From IMG/VR virus record IMGVR_UViG_3300007345_000079, positions 1 to 43,423 of that record: a stretch of 43,423 bases of DNA, one strand, 5' to 3'. The notes beneath the pieces are model-generated. The model did not search any database and was not told where the DNA came from. It saw only the letters and a program-made list of their open reading frames with translations. This DNA is from a virus. Every line of letters starts with the position of its first letter. The first letter of the stretch is position 1. Shown one piece after another: positions 14,963 through 22,684 of this stretch. Made by a program: the position numbers and the translations under genes.

Positions 14963-15294
14963 TGGGCTTGAAGCAGAAGACGATGAAGACCGTCGAGGAT
15001 GTTCTTCTCTGGATTCACACCAACGAGCACCACATCGTCGGCGGTGATTACAGGCCCGGAGCGCCTTTCGAGGAAGGTCCGACCCACCATTATTACCAGA
15101 ACCACTTCGAGAAGATGCGCGTCCCGGCCAAGCTGTTCGAGGAATTGAAGGGCTTGCTCCAGCCGAACAAGCGCGCCTTCGACACCCGTATGTTCGCGCT
15201 CACCAAGGAAGGCAAGCGTCGCCTCTATCGGTGGGCCTACAGCAACAACCCCATCATCCCGGCGAACCGGGAGAAAGCAGCAGCATGTTCCTGA
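14962..15294 (+). CDS. Hypothetical protein, possible winged helix
   Basis: 110 residues. Helix-rich with a C-terminal FDTRMFALTKEGKRRLYRWAY that resembles the last helix and wing of MarR/PadR-like folds, but the match is weak. One-base overlap with the previous gene. Confidence 0.65.
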   Translation: MGLKQKTMKTVEDVLLWIHTNEHHIVGGDYRPGAPFEEGPTHHYYQNHFEKMRVPAKLFEELKGLLQPNKRAFDTRMFALTKEGKRRLYRWAYSNNPIIPANREKAAACS

Positions 15295-15593
15295 CACCGA
15301 TCGACGACATCCTTGGGGTGCTGGAAGCCAACGCGGTCGCCTATCGCAAGGCGCAGGAGACCGGTAAGCGTGCCGACATCAAGGCATGGAAAGACGCGGC
15401 AGGCGTCGCCGAAGTCACATGCGTCGGGCACATGCGGGCAGCGCTTACCGAGATCGCTGCGCTGCGACAGGCGCTCGACGACATGACGGACCTCTACACC
15501 GCCCTGATCAATTCCGGTGACTGCGGTCATTGGGACCCGGAGACGGACTGGCAGGTCATTGCCGCCCGCGCCGCCCGGAGTGACGACGCATGA
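15285..15593 (+). CDS. Hypothetical protein
   Basis: 102 residues from ATG 15285, overlapping the previous gene by 10 bases. Helical, with a middle segment MRAALTEIAALRQALDDMTDLYTALI typical of a short coiled coil. Unrecognised. Confidence 0.7.
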   Translation: MFLTPIDDILGVLEANAVAYRKAQETGKRADIKAWKDAAGVAEVTCVGHMRAALTEIAALRQALDDMTDLYTALINSGDCGHWDPETDWQVIAARAARSDDA

Positions 15594-15829
15594 GCGAACC
15601 GACACCGTGGCGCTGGTATGCCGGCCTCTACCCTGACGACGTGTTCGATCTGTCCGGCCCGTGCCTTACCCGCGAGGGCGCGATCAACGAGGCGCATGGG
15701 ACGTGCTGGGAGGATGGCGACACCTTCTATGTGATCGAGGCGCGAAGCGACGGCGACCCGGCCGACGAGGATGGCCTCTACTGGTTCGTGGAGACGCGGA
15801 ACCTCGAATGCGTGGAGTTCAAGGAATGA
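15590..15829 (+). CDS. Hypothetical acidic protein
   Basis: 79 residues, acidic, strand-rich (DGDTFYVIEARSDGDPADEDGLYWFVETRN). ATGA overlap at both ends. Unrecognised. Confidence 0.75.
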   Translation: MSEPTPWRWYAGLYPDDVFDLSGPCLTREGAINEAHGTCWEDGDTFYVIEARSDGDPADEDGLYWFVETRNLECVEFKE

Positions 15830-16026
15830 TGGTGTTCCTCGCTTGGTGCGGCATCGCATACATAACATGGTGCGTCGTAGGCTTTACCGTGGCCGGACTG
15901 CGGGACCGCTATGCACTCTACAGCCGCTTCGAGAAGGTTCTGGTCGCGGGACTCATCCCCTTGGTCGGCCTCTTCTATGTGGTGGCAACAGGCTGGCGCT
16001 GGTTTTTCTGGAGGCCCATCGAATGA
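15826..16026 (+). CDS. Small membrane protein
   Basis: 66 residues, with hydrophobic spans at about 4-24 and 37-56 separated by a basic loop (GLRDRYALYSRFEK). ATGA-coupled on both sides. Function unknown. Confidence 0.7.
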   Translation: MMVFLAWCGIAYITWCVVGFTVAGLRDRYALYSRFEKVLVAGLIPLVGLFYVVATGWRWFFWRPIE

Positions 16027-16418
16027 GCTTGATCTACGTCGCCGCGCCTTACAGCCATGCCGATCCGGCCGTCGTCGCATCACGCGTCAACGCCTTCACG
16101 CACACCATGCGGGAACTCATCGCCTTGGGACATCACCCGGTGTCCCCGCTGATGAACCATCTCCTCGCCGAGACGGGCAACGAGTTCCCGCTGACGTGGG
16201 ACTATTGGGCCGACTTCTCCAAGAAGCTGCTCACCCGATGCGATCGCTTGTGCGTCCTCATTCTGCCCGGCTGGGAAGAATCGACCGGCGTTCAGGCCGA
16301 GATCACGATCGCCAAAGATCACGGCATCCCGGTAGGCTTCTGGATACCGCCGGAGAAGCTGATCACCGAAGACCTCTACGACGAACTGGCGGCCCGCATG
16401 AACTGGAGGACCAGATGA
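16023..16418 (+). CDS. DUF1937 / nucleoside deoxyribosyltransferase-fold protein
   Basis: 131 residues. YVAAPYSHADPAVVASRV at 5-22, a central WDYWADFSKKLLTRCDRLCVLILPGW and ESTGVQAEITIAKDHGIPV fit DUF1937, a small family with a Rossmann-like fold related to nucleoside 2-deoxyribosyltransferases. The family is common in phages; its substrate is not established. The acidic residue in GVQAEI is at the place of the transferase nucleophile, but activity cannot be claimed. ATGA-coupled to both neighbours. Confidence 0.8.
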   Translation: MSLIYVAAPYSHADPAVVASRVNAFTHTMRELIALGHHPVSPLMNHLLAETGNEFPLTWDYWADFSKKLLTRCDRLCVLILPGWEESTGVQAEITIAKDHGIPVGFWIPPEKLITEDLYDELAARMNWRTR

Positions 16419-16690
16419 AGCGCGCGGAACTGGAAGAGCGAATCACCGAAATGGTGGAGGACACGCTGTATGAGAACGGCGTGGACATCGGCGAGTTTCG
16501 CCACACCAGAGATGCCACCGTGGCGATCATCGAAATGGTGCTCGAATATGCGGCACAGATCGCGATGAGCGATAAGCTGATCCTCAGCGAACATCGCAGT
16601 CGCGGGAGCTTTGGCGGCGCTCGCAAGAACCACGGCGAACTGATCGCACTGATGCTGCGCCAGCCGGAAGAATTTGAAAAATTGCCTTGA
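16415..16690 (+). CDS. Hypothetical protein
   Basis: 91 residues, helical (RAELEERITEMVEDTLYENGVDIGEF). Its stop overlaps the -35 box of the next promoter. Unrecognised. Confidence 0.7.
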   Translation: MKRAELEERITEMVEDTLYENGVDIGEFRHTRDATVAIIEMVLEYAAQIAMSDKLILSEHRSRGSFGGARKNHGELIALMLRQPEEFEKLP

Positions 16691-16715
16691 CGGCACCGAC
16701 AGTCTCACTTAACAG
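16687..16715 (+). promoter_or_regulatory. Repeated-family promoter for SPFH gene
   Basis: -35 TTGACG at 16687-16692 overlapping the previous stop, 17-base spacer, -10 TAACAG at 16710-16715. GACAGTCTCAC lies inside the spacer. Confidence 0.6.
16698..16708 (+). promoter_or_regulatory. GACAGTCTCAC element, copy 3
   Basis: Identical to the elements at 7556 and 12386. Here it occupies the spacer between -35 and -10 rather than overlapping the -10. Confidence 0.45.
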
Positions 16716-16747
16716 GCAGTCATCCCAAACAAAACAGGAGGTAACTT

Positions 16748-17539
16748 TTGAAGAAAATCGCTCTCGCATTTGCCATGGTTCTGGGCCTGAGCGCCTGCGG
16801 CGTCGCTTCGCCCGATCCGGGTCAGGAAGCCGTCCTCGTGCAGAAGCCCATGTTCTTCGGCCACGGCGGCGTCGTTGATACCCCGGTGAAGACCGGCAAG
16901 GCATACACGGCGTTCACGACCGACGCGATCTATGTCGATATGTTCCCCAAGGAATATAAGGTCTCGTTCGACGACCTCATGACCAAGGACGGCGTGCCGA
17001 TGCACTTCGACGCGACGCTGGTCCTGACCATCACGGACTCGGTCAAGCTGGTCGAGAAGTTCGGCCCCAAGTGGTTCGAGAACAACATCCAGAGCGTCTA
17101 CGGAAGCCTGATCCGTCAGGAAGTCCGCAAGCACCCGATGACCGAGGTCGCGATCGACACCACGGCGATCGACAACATCGACCGGGTGATCAACGCCGAA
17201 CTCAAGAAATATATCGCCGAGAAGGGCCTGCCGCTGGCCGTCGGCCGCAGCACCGTCGGCAAGGCCAATCCGCCCCCGTCGGTCAAGGACCAGCGCGTGA
17301 AGACGGCGCAGGAGCAGCAGCGCGCCGAGACCGAGGCCGCCGGCCAGAAGGCCGAAGTGACCCGCAAGGCCCGCGAGTTGGCCCGCGCCGAGGCGGACAA
17401 CGCCTACCGCACCCAGATGAACCTCAGCCCGGACCAGTTCGTCGAACTGGAGCGGGTCAAGGCCATCAAGGAAAGCTGCGCCGACGGTGGCAAATGCACC
17501 CTGATCGTCGGCGGACAGGCGCTCTACACCGCCAAGTAA
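16748..17539 (+). CDS. SPFH/Band 7 (prohibitin-like) lipoprotein
   Basis: 263 residues from TTG 16748 behind ACAGGAGG. It starts with a lipoprotein signal (KKIALAFAMVLGLSAC, lipobox Cys17), so it should be anchored to a membrane from the outside. Residues 25-190 fit an SPFH/prohibitin-type domain (strands around YKVSFDDLMTKDG and MHFDATLVLTITD, then NNIQSVYGSLIRQEVRKHPM and the INAELKKYIAEKG helix). A charged coiled coil at about 185-235 is Gln/Ala/Glu rich, as usual in ring-forming SPFH proteins. The end has a Cys pair (ESCADGGKC). Family members build membrane microdomains or guard proteases; the role for a phage is unknown. It is alone in its unit, followed by a long hairpin. Confidence 0.8.
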   Translation: MKKIALAFAMVLGLSACGVASPDPGQEAVLVQKPMFFGHGGVVDTPVKTGKAYTAFTTDAIYVDMFPKEYKVSFDDLMTKDGVPMHFDATLVLTITDSVKLVEKFGPKWFENNIQSVYGSLIRQEVRKHPMTEVAIDTTAIDNIDRVINAELKKYIAEKGLPLAVGRSTVGKANPPPSVKDQRVKTAQEQQRAETEAAGQKAEVTRKARELARAEADNAYRTQMNLSPDQFVELERVKAIKESCADGGKCTLIVGGQALYTAK

Positions 17540-17544
17540 GGGCC

Positions 17545-17577
17545 GAAGCGGCGAGGTGCCCGACGCCTCGCCGCTTC
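17545..17577 (+). terminator. Long hairpin after SPFH gene
   Basis: A perfect 12-bp stem (17545-17556 with 17566-17577) around a 9-base loop, with no U-tract after it. It could be a weak terminator, an attenuator or an RNA-stabilising structure; the next gene's ribosome site (CGGGAGCACATC) follows at once. Confidence 0.5.
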
Positions 17578-17591
17578 CTCGGGAGCACATC

Positions 17592-18053
17592 ATGACCGAC
17601 ATATATTGCAAGGGTTCGATCGCCCTCGGCACCGGGTGCATGAAGTGCTCTCGCTGCAAGGAAGAGATCGCGGCCGGCGTCACGCCCATCGCTGAGAAGC
17701 CCCGGAAGATGAAACCCATCCCGATCTCGGCGGCCGAACGGATCGCCAAGGACTATGGCTACGATCAGGTCGTCATCATGGCGCGTCGGATCGCCAATCC
17801 CGACGACGAAATCAACGGCGAACACATCACGACCTACGGAGGCAACAAGACGCATTGCGCCGTCGCCGCGATGATGGGGGATACCCTCAAGGACATCGCC
17901 GGCTGGCCTGAGCGCGCGGACTTCGACCTCGTCCGGGAAATGTATCACGAACTGCTCGACGGGCAGATCATCCATTCCGATTACGACCGCGCCTGCGAAA
18001 TGCTCGGCGCTCTCCGCCGCATCCTCTATCCGCGCGAACGGGACAAGAAATGA
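17592..18053 (+). CDS. Hypothetical protein with N-terminal Cys cluster
   Basis: 153 residues. C6, C16, C19 and C22 (TGCMKCSRCKEEI) suggest a small zinc-binding segment; the rest is alpha/beta with an acidic helix-rich C-terminus. ATGA-coupled to the following gene. Function unknown. Confidence 0.75.
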   Translation: MTDIYCKGSIALGTGCMKCSRCKEEIAAGVTPIAEKPRKMKPIPISAAERIAKDYGYDQVVIMARRIANPDDEINGEHITTYGGNKTHCAVAAMMGDTLKDIAGWPERADFDLVREMYHELLDGQIIHSDYDRACEMLGALRRILYPRERDKK

Positions 18054-18511
18054 CCCTCCCATATTACGACATATTTGGCGTCGGCGCGGCTGTCCGCTCC
18101 TTCATGCGGACCCTCGAAAACACCAACCGCAAAACCGGCCGGACCACCCGGACCGTGGAGCAGGTCCAGCCGGGCGATGTCGTCGTCTGCGGTGGTAACA
18201 AGACGCGGATGATCTACGCCTATGAACTCAAGAGGCGTGGTCTGGAAGTCGTTGGTTCGCCCAATCATCACTCCTACCGGAACGTCCTTCTGATCGTCGA
18301 TCGCCCGGACCCCGACCGCGATCTGCTCCGCGCCTACCCGCAGACAGACGGCACCATCCACTTCACCCACGACTATGTGGAGCGGGTCTATGGCGACGCC
18401 GTCGAGACCGCATCCAAGCGCCTCGCCAACATCCGGGATCGCTGGGGCAAGGAACCGGACCGGACCCGTGAACCCGCCATCAACCACATCGACCGTGAAG
18501 GATTCAACTGA
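18050..18511 (+). CDS. Hypothetical protein, NTPase-like start
   Basis: 153 residues. KTGRTTRTVEQVQPGDVVVCGGNKTRMIYAYELKRRGL looks like the beginning of a Rossmann or P-loop-like fold, but no true Walker motif is present (the GR-TT-R stretch lacks GK[ST]). Its stop overlaps the start of the nucleotidase gene, which hints at a shared pathway without proving it. Confidence 0.7.
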   Translation: MTLPYYDIFGVGAAVRSFMRTLENTNRKTGRTTRTVEQVQPGDVVVCGGNKTRMIYAYELKRRGLEVVGSPNHHSYRNVLLIVDRPDPDRDLLRAYPQTDGTIHFTHDYVERVYGDAVETASKRLANIRDRWGKEPDRTREPAINHIDREGFN

Positions 18512-19140
18512 TGCGCCAGCCGACCATCTATCTCGACTGCGACGGCGTGCTCGCGGATTTCGATCGCGGCTTCGAGGAGCATTGGGGAATGCTCAGCGCC
18601 GACTATGAGAAGCGCTATGGCTCCACCCGTTTCTGGGAAGAGATCGAAGGCCATCCCGACTTCTTCGGCACCCTTCCGCTGATGCGGGACGCGCTGACGC
18701 TGTATGAAGGCGTCAAGCACCTGCGGCCGATCATCCTGACCGGTATGCCCAAGGGCGGCTGGGCGGACATCCAGAAGCGCCGATGGGCCGCCGCCCATTT
18801 CCCCAACGTCAAGGTCATCACCTGCCTGTCGGCCAAGAAGGCGCAATATTGCCAGCCGGGCGACATCCTGATCGACGACACGCCCAAGCACCGCTCGAAG
18901 TGGATCGCGGCCGGCGGCGTCTGGATCGACCACGCGGATGCGGCCACCTCGCTCGAAGCTTTGTGGGCACACCGTCCTGACCTCCGTCCGGGGACAGCGG
19001 ACATCACCTTGGCCAAGGCCGCGCTGATCGACCGGATCATCGACGCCTACCACACCACCCGCGTCTCCGGCACGTCGGCTTCCGCGCACATCCTGTCGAA
19101 GCCTTATGTGAAGCAGGCTTTCGCGGCCCTCGGTCTCTGA
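18511..19140 (+). CDS. HAD-family 5'(3')-deoxyribonucleotidase-like protein
   Basis: 209 residues. Motif I is YLDCDGVLADFDRGF with nucleophile D9 and D11; motif II is the Thr in ILTGMPK (T77); motif III has Lys at about 109-110; motif IV is DILIDDTP with D122 and D123. This is the pattern of the NT5C-type deoxynucleotidases in the HAD superfamily, which dephosphorylate dNMPs; phages use such enzymes to adjust nucleotide pools. All catalytic residues look intact. It overlaps its neighbours by one base on both sides. Confidence 0.85.
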   Translation: MRQPTIYLDCDGVLADFDRGFEEHWGMLSADYEKRYGSTRFWEEIEGHPDFFGTLPLMRDALTLYEGVKHLRPIILTGMPKGGWADIQKRRWAAAHFPNVKVITCLSAKKAQYCQPGDILIDDTPKHRSKWIAAGGVWIDHADAATSLEALWAHRPDLRPGTADITLAKAALIDRIIDAYHTTRVSGTSASAHILSKPYVKQAFAALGL

Positions 19141-19310
19141 TGCTCAAGGGGTTGGCTTTGCTCGCCACTGCTTTCCTGTTGGCCATCTATGTCGGCGAGT
19201 CCATCGGCGTGGCTCTCATCGCCGTCTGTATCACCCTGATCCTGCTCCCGCCCTCGTGGGACCCGGCCATCATCATCAAAGAAAGACAACTGAACAATGC
19301 GTCCCGATGA
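19140..19310 (+). CDS. Short membrane protein
   Basis: A 56-residue frame from ATG 19140 in a TGATG overlap with the nucleotidase. Hydrophobic from about 3 to 37 (GLALLATAFLLAIYVGESIG, AVCITLILLP), then a short polar tail. It overlaps the next start by 14 bases. Function unknown. Confidence 0.65.
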   Translation: MLKGLALLATAFLLAIYVGESIGVALIAVCITLILLPPSWDPAIIIKERQLNNASR

Positions 19311-19593
19311 AGCCCTGAACCTGATCTTCTTCGATCAGGACAACTACGAAGAAACCTCGATCGCCGACTATTTCAAGCTGCAACTGGCGACGCTGTGGGA
19401 GGAAGGCGAAAGCTTCTCCGGCAAGCGCCCGTTCGGCAACAGCGGCTGGGAAATGTGCCTCGACTTCGTGCTGGTGAAGAACGGCTGCATCAAAGGCACG
19501 ATCGACGAGGAAGACCCGGACTATCCCGAAGTCTACGACGTGGACAGCAAGGAGCGCGACGCCTTCATCCAGCAGATGATAGAAGCGCTCTGA
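19297..19593 (+). CDS. Hypothetical acidic protein
   Basis: 98 residues, acidic, mixed fold (LIFFDQDNYEETSIADYFKLQL). Its stop overlaps the next start (TGATG). Unrecognised. Confidence 0.75.
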   Translation: MRPDEALNLIFFDQDNYEETSIADYFKLQLATLWEEGESFSGKRPFGNSGWEMCLDFVLVKNGCIKGTIDEEDPDYPEVYDVDSKERDAFIQQMIEAL

Positions 19594-19835
19594 TGGGATG
19601 CCCGACCGGCAAGGTAATGCACCGGGGAAAGCGGAGCGCTCATAAGGCGCTCCTCAACGTCCAGAGCAGGACCGGCCGGTTGGTGCCTTACTTCTGTCCC
19701 AAGTGCCGGCATTGGCATCTGGGGAACACGCCGCAGACCCGGTTGGAGCGGATGAACAATCTGTTCGACCGGGTCGCCCAGCTTGACGCTGCCCGGATGG
19801 TGGATGAATCGGTGAACGGTGTGAATCACCGTTGA
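19593..19835 (+). CDS. Small basic protein with zinc-ribbon-like motif
   Basis: 80 residues from ATG 19593. YFCPKCRHWHLGNT near residues 33-46 gives a CxxC and His pair that could bind zinc; C3 may be a further ligand. The N-terminal part is Lys/Arg/His rich. Nucleic-acid binding is possible. Its stop overlaps the next promoter's -35. Confidence 0.7.
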   Translation: MGCPTGKVMHRGKRSAHKALLNVQSRTGRLVPYFCPKCRHWHLGNTPQTRLERMNNLFDRVAQLDAARMVDESVNGVNHR

Positions 19836-19860
19836 CGTGGAGGAAGTATTGTCCTATTCC
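19832..19860 (+). promoter_or_regulatory. Repeated-family promoter for 19893 gene
   Basis: -35 TTGACG at 19832-19837, 17-base spacer ending ATTGTCC, -10 TATTCC at 19855-19860. The leader GATTCG ... GGAGACAGACA follows. Confidence 0.75.
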
Positions 19861-19892
19861 GATTCGCGAAGCAACGAACTTGGAGACAGACA

Positions 19893-20552
19893 ATGGTATA
19901 CCTCACCGAAGCAGTCCACGACGCGCCCCACAGCACCGAAGTCGAGATCGTAGAGGTCTCGCAATCGACCTACGGTGAGGTCTATCTGATCAGCCGCAAG
20001 GATGGGAAGCTCTTCACCAAGGAAGATGGGTCCATTATCATGCTGGCCTCCGTCGCGCCATTCCGGGTATCTGACACCCTTCCGCGCGCGATCAGCGTGA
20101 TCACCACCGCGCAGAAGGTGATCCAAGCCCGGCAGGGTGAACTCAAGGCGGAAGCCGACCGCCGCATCGCCGCCCTGAAAGCGGAGATCGCTGCTGAGCA
20201 GAAGGCCGAACTGAACCTACTGAGCGATCAGGCGCAGGCCCTTTATCGCGAGGAGAAATGGGCGGAACAGCGCGCGATCGTGGGCCACCCGCACGAAGGT
20301 AAGAAGGTCTACAAGACGATCCGTGCCGGCCGTATGGGTAAGCGCGAGGAGGTCGTCTTCGGCCTAATCGAAACGCGCCGCGCCGACACCAACTTGCCGG
20401 CAAATCGGGGCAACTGGAGCCTACCGAACATGGGCACCTCGTTCGTCCGCCTGCTCAAGAAAGATGGCAAACCGGGTCTCAATGTCGAGACTGCCTTTGC
20501 CGGTGATCCCCTACACGAAAATACCGGCTGGAAGCTGGTGGAGGAAGCTTGA
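19893..20552 (+). CDS. Hypothetical protein with central coiled coil
   Basis: 219 residues. A beta-rich N-terminal domain (about 1-60), a helical coiled-coil segment (about 70-125, ELKAEADRRIAALKAEIAAEQ) and a beta-rich C-terminal domain with Arg/Lys patches. GGAGACAGACA precedes ATG. Unrecognised; coupled to the next gene by TGATG. Confidence 0.8.
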   Translation: MVYLTEAVHDAPHSTEVEIVEVSQSTYGEVYLISRKDGKLFTKEDGSIIMLASVAPFRVSDTLPRAISVITTAQKVIQARQGELKAEADRRIAALKAEIAAEQKAELNLLSDQAQALYREEKWAEQRAIVGHPHEGKKVYKTIRAGRMGKREEVVFGLIETRRADTNLPANRGNWSLPNMGTSFVRLLKKDGKPGLNVETAFAGDPLHENTGWKLVEEA

Positions 20553-21250
20553 TGGCACGCGAAATCGAAGACCCCATCACCATCGAACAGGACGGCCCGC
20601 TCGGTGGGACGAAGACCCGGCACCCGTCGTTCGCGCAGATCGTCGCATCACGCGTCAGCGGTCAGACCGTCCTCTACGGCTCGGACTTCGTCCACCAGAA
20701 TTACATCACGATCACCGTGACGGCGAGCGAGCTTAACCGCACCCTGTCGAACGACTGGCACTTCGGCCGCAAGCAGATCATCGAACTGGCGATGAGTGAA
20801 GCGCAATGGTCCTCGTTCGTCTCGTCGATGAACATCGGTAGCGGCGTGCCCTGCACGCTGACATGGCAGGAAGGGAAGGGGGTGATCCCCGGCCTGCCCA
20901 TGCCCGAGGCGCGTGCCGACCAGTTCGGCAAAGAGTTTCAGGAAGACTTCGACGAAGCCATTCAGGCGCTCAAGGAAGCACTGGAAGAGGTGGGCACGCT
21001 GGGCCTGTCGAAAGCCAAGGCTGATCGGATGAAGGCCCGGATCATCACGGCCCATCGCAAGATCAGCGACGCCGCGCCGTTCGTCGCCAACCAGTTCGGT
21101 GAGCATATGGAGAAGGAACTGGAACGGGCCAAGGTGGAAATCCATGGCTATGCAACCAGCCTCTTCCAGCGCGCCGGGATCGCTGCTTTGACCGACGGAA
21201 CCGGACATTCCCCTCCTCCAATCGCTTTACCTGACAAAGGCGACGCGTGA
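20552..21250 (+). CDS. Hypothetical phage protein
   Basis: 232 residues from ATG 20552 (a TTG one codon earlier is less likely). A beta-rich N-terminal half (HQNYITITVTASELNRTLSNDWHFG ... IELAMSEAQWSSFVSSMN) and a long helical C-terminal half (about 125-210). The look is of a conserved accessory phage protein, function unknown. The HNH gene starts within its last codons. Confidence 0.75.
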   Translation: MAREIEDPITIEQDGPLGGTKTRHPSFAQIVASRVSGQTVLYGSDFVHQNYITITVTASELNRTLSNDWHFGRKQIIELAMSEAQWSSFVSSMNIGSGVPCTLTWQEGKGVIPGLPMPEARADQFGKEFQEDFDEAIQALKEALEEVGTLGLSKAKADRMKARIITAHRKISDAAPFVANQFGEHMEKELERAKVEIHGYATSLFQRAGIAALTDGTGHSPPPIALPDKGDA

Positions 21251-21690
21251 TCTCCTACCGCAAGAGAGGGATAGATGGTCTTGAACTTCTCGCATGGATT
21301 GAAAGCCACTGTGAGAAGGATGATGATGGGTGCTGGATATGGCCGGGTTCCGCCTCTGACCGAGGATATGGGACTATAAAATACAAGGGCAAGACGTGGC
21401 GCGTCCATCGTCTGACAGCCTTCCTTGCCGGGAAGGGAACACCTCCAGAGTGGGATCACAATTGTGAGAAAACTCTGTGCTGTCGTCCAGCCTGTTTAGA
21501 AGATGTGACACACCAAGAGAATGTCACCAGAGGCAATCTCGATAAAGTCTCAGCGATCCGGTATTCGACCGTAACTCACTGCCCCGCTGGTCATGAGTAT
21601 GCAGGAAGCAACCTGCATATCGACCGCAAAGGCCATAGACGCTGCAAGACTTGCGCGCGGGATTTACAAAGAGCGCGTAGAGCCGCTTAG
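21247..21690 (+). CDS. HNH homing endonuclease-like protein
   Basis: 147 residues from GTG 21247. CWIWPGSASDRGYGTIKYKGKTWRVHR at 29-55 and EWDHNCEKTLCCRPACLEDVTH at 68-89 form the core of an HNH_3-type nuclease (D70, H71, N72, then H89 and N92). The C-terminal HCPAGHEY ... HRRCKTC could bind zinc. Codon use is more AT-rich than neighbours, so it is probably a mobile intruder. Such free-standing enzymes cut DNA of related phages lacking the gene and so spread themselves. Confidence 0.9.
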   Translation: MISYRKRGIDGLELLAWIESHCEKDDDGCWIWPGSASDRGYGTIKYKGKTWRVHRLTAFLAGKGTPPEWDHNCEKTLCCRPACLEDVTHQENVTRGNLDKVSAIRYSTVTHCPAGHEYAGSNLHIDRKGHRRCKTCARDLQRARRAA

Positions 21691-21702
21691 TAAGGACGAC
21701 GA

Positions 21703-21990
21703 ATGATCGACTTTAGCATCACATCCTTCGCCATCGGCGCGGGCCTGATCGCGCTTGTCTGGTCCTTTTGGCCAGAGGCAGCACAGGTCAAATATTTCCG
21801 GGGCGTGGATTCCGCCAAGGAACTGTTGCAGCATAATTGGGACAACCGGACGGCGATCGAGCATTTCTACGAGGAGAGCTTCATGTTCTCCTCCGGCGAT
21901 GCCTATGACAAAGGCTATCGCGACACGCTGCTGAACCGCATCCGCGACATGGAGCGCACCGAGGAAACTACCTGCAAATGTAGGGCGTAA
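21703..21990 (+). CDS. Hypothetical protein with N-terminal membrane segment
   Basis: 95 residues. Residues 5-24 are hydrophobic (ITSFAIGAGLIALVWSFWP); the rest is hydrophilic and helical and ends CKCRA. Function unknown. Confidence 0.7.
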   Translation: MIDFSITSFAIGAGLIALVWSFWPEAAQVKYFRGVDSAKELLQHNWDNRTAIEHFYEESFMFSSGDAYDKGYRDTLLNRIRDMERTEETTCKCRA

Positions 21991-22003
21991 GTGGATAAAG
22001 TGC

Positions 22004-22032
22004 TTGACCGAATCGGTCATCCGGCTTAATCC
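22004..22032 (+). promoter_or_regulatory. Repeated-family promoter for 22065 gene
   Basis: -35 TTGACC at 22004-22009 in the context GATAAAGTGC-TTGACCGAATCGG, 17-base spacer, -10 TAATCC at 22027-22032, leader GATTCGTG and GAGGAGACAGGCG. Confidence 0.75.
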
Positions 22033-22064
22033 GATTCGTGTAACAACGGCTGAGGAGACAGGCG

Positions 22065-22247
22065 ATGACCATGATTGAACTGAACCCGGAATCGAAAGCG
22101 CCACACGCCTATGGCGTCGGCGTCTGGGACGGCAAGGACCCCAAGACGATCACGGATGTGCTGGTCCGAGCGACGAACCGCGATCAGGCTGCTCGCATCG
22201 CCGAGCGCGCCGGCTACGTCGCCCGCGACGTGAACATGGTCGGCTGA
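22065..22247 (+). CDS. Short hypothetical protein
   Basis: 60 residues with a strong GAGGAGA before ATG. Compact alpha/beta (AYGVGVWDGKDPKTITDVLVRA, QAARIAERAGY). Unrecognised. Confidence 0.75.
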   Translation: MTMIELNPESKAPHAYGVGVWDGKDPKTITDVLVRATNRDQAARIAERAGYVARDVNMVG

Positions 22248-22248
22248 T

Positions 22249-22440
22249 ATGGCGCGCTACATCACCGTCTTCCGCGACCCGCAGAACGCCCTCGATTGGG
22301 ATTTCCACATCTCCGAGTTCGAGGACGATCTCAAGCACGTCCACCACAACCTCATAGAGCGGGGCGTCACGACCGGCGCTTCCTATGCGCTGGGCGATAA
22401 GGTGGCCGACCTCGCCGCTCTCGCGAAGAAGGGGACCTGA
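22249..22440 (+). CDS. Short hypothetical protein
   Basis: 63 residues, one base after the previous stop. Starts with a strand (RYITVFRDP) and continues acidic and helical. Unrecognised. Confidence 0.7.
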   Translation: MARYITVFRDPQNALDWDFHISEFEDDLKHVHHNLIERGVTTGASYALGDKVADLAALAKKGT

Positions 22441-22441
22441 C

Positions 22442-22684
22442 ATGGCGCTCTATCAGTTCGACATCTACAGCGAGAAGCTGGAACTCATCGCCTCCGAAGT
22501 CATGGGTTTCGAGGAGAAGGTCCATGCCCGCGCCAAGGCCGGCCGCTTCGCCAAGAAGCATAACGGCCCGGTCGATGTGGCGACCTACGATCCGGCCAAG
22601 GATTTCGATGAGCGTTACATCACGACCGCCTACCCCAGCGTCCACACGCGGAGCGGCTACTATTTCGAGAGGATCGAGAATTGA
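22442..22684 (+). CDS. Short hypothetical protein
   Basis: 80 residues. LYQFDIYSEKLELIASEVMGFEEKVHARAKAG suggests a strand-helix fold. TTGA overlap with the next gene. Unrecognised. Confidence 0.7.
   Translation: MALYQFDIYSEKLELIASEVMGFEEKVHARAKAGRFAKKHNGPVDVATYDPAKDFDERYITTAYPSVHTRSGYYFERIEN

Noticed and set aside
16709-17749. A 346-codon minus-strand open frame
   Set aside because: Antisense to the SPFH lipoprotein gene, which has a lipobox, domain and ribosome site.
18050-18511. P-loop NTPase or thymidine-kinase-like enzyme
   Set aside because: The start resembles such a fold but lacks a GK[ST] Walker motif, so I left it as hypothetical.
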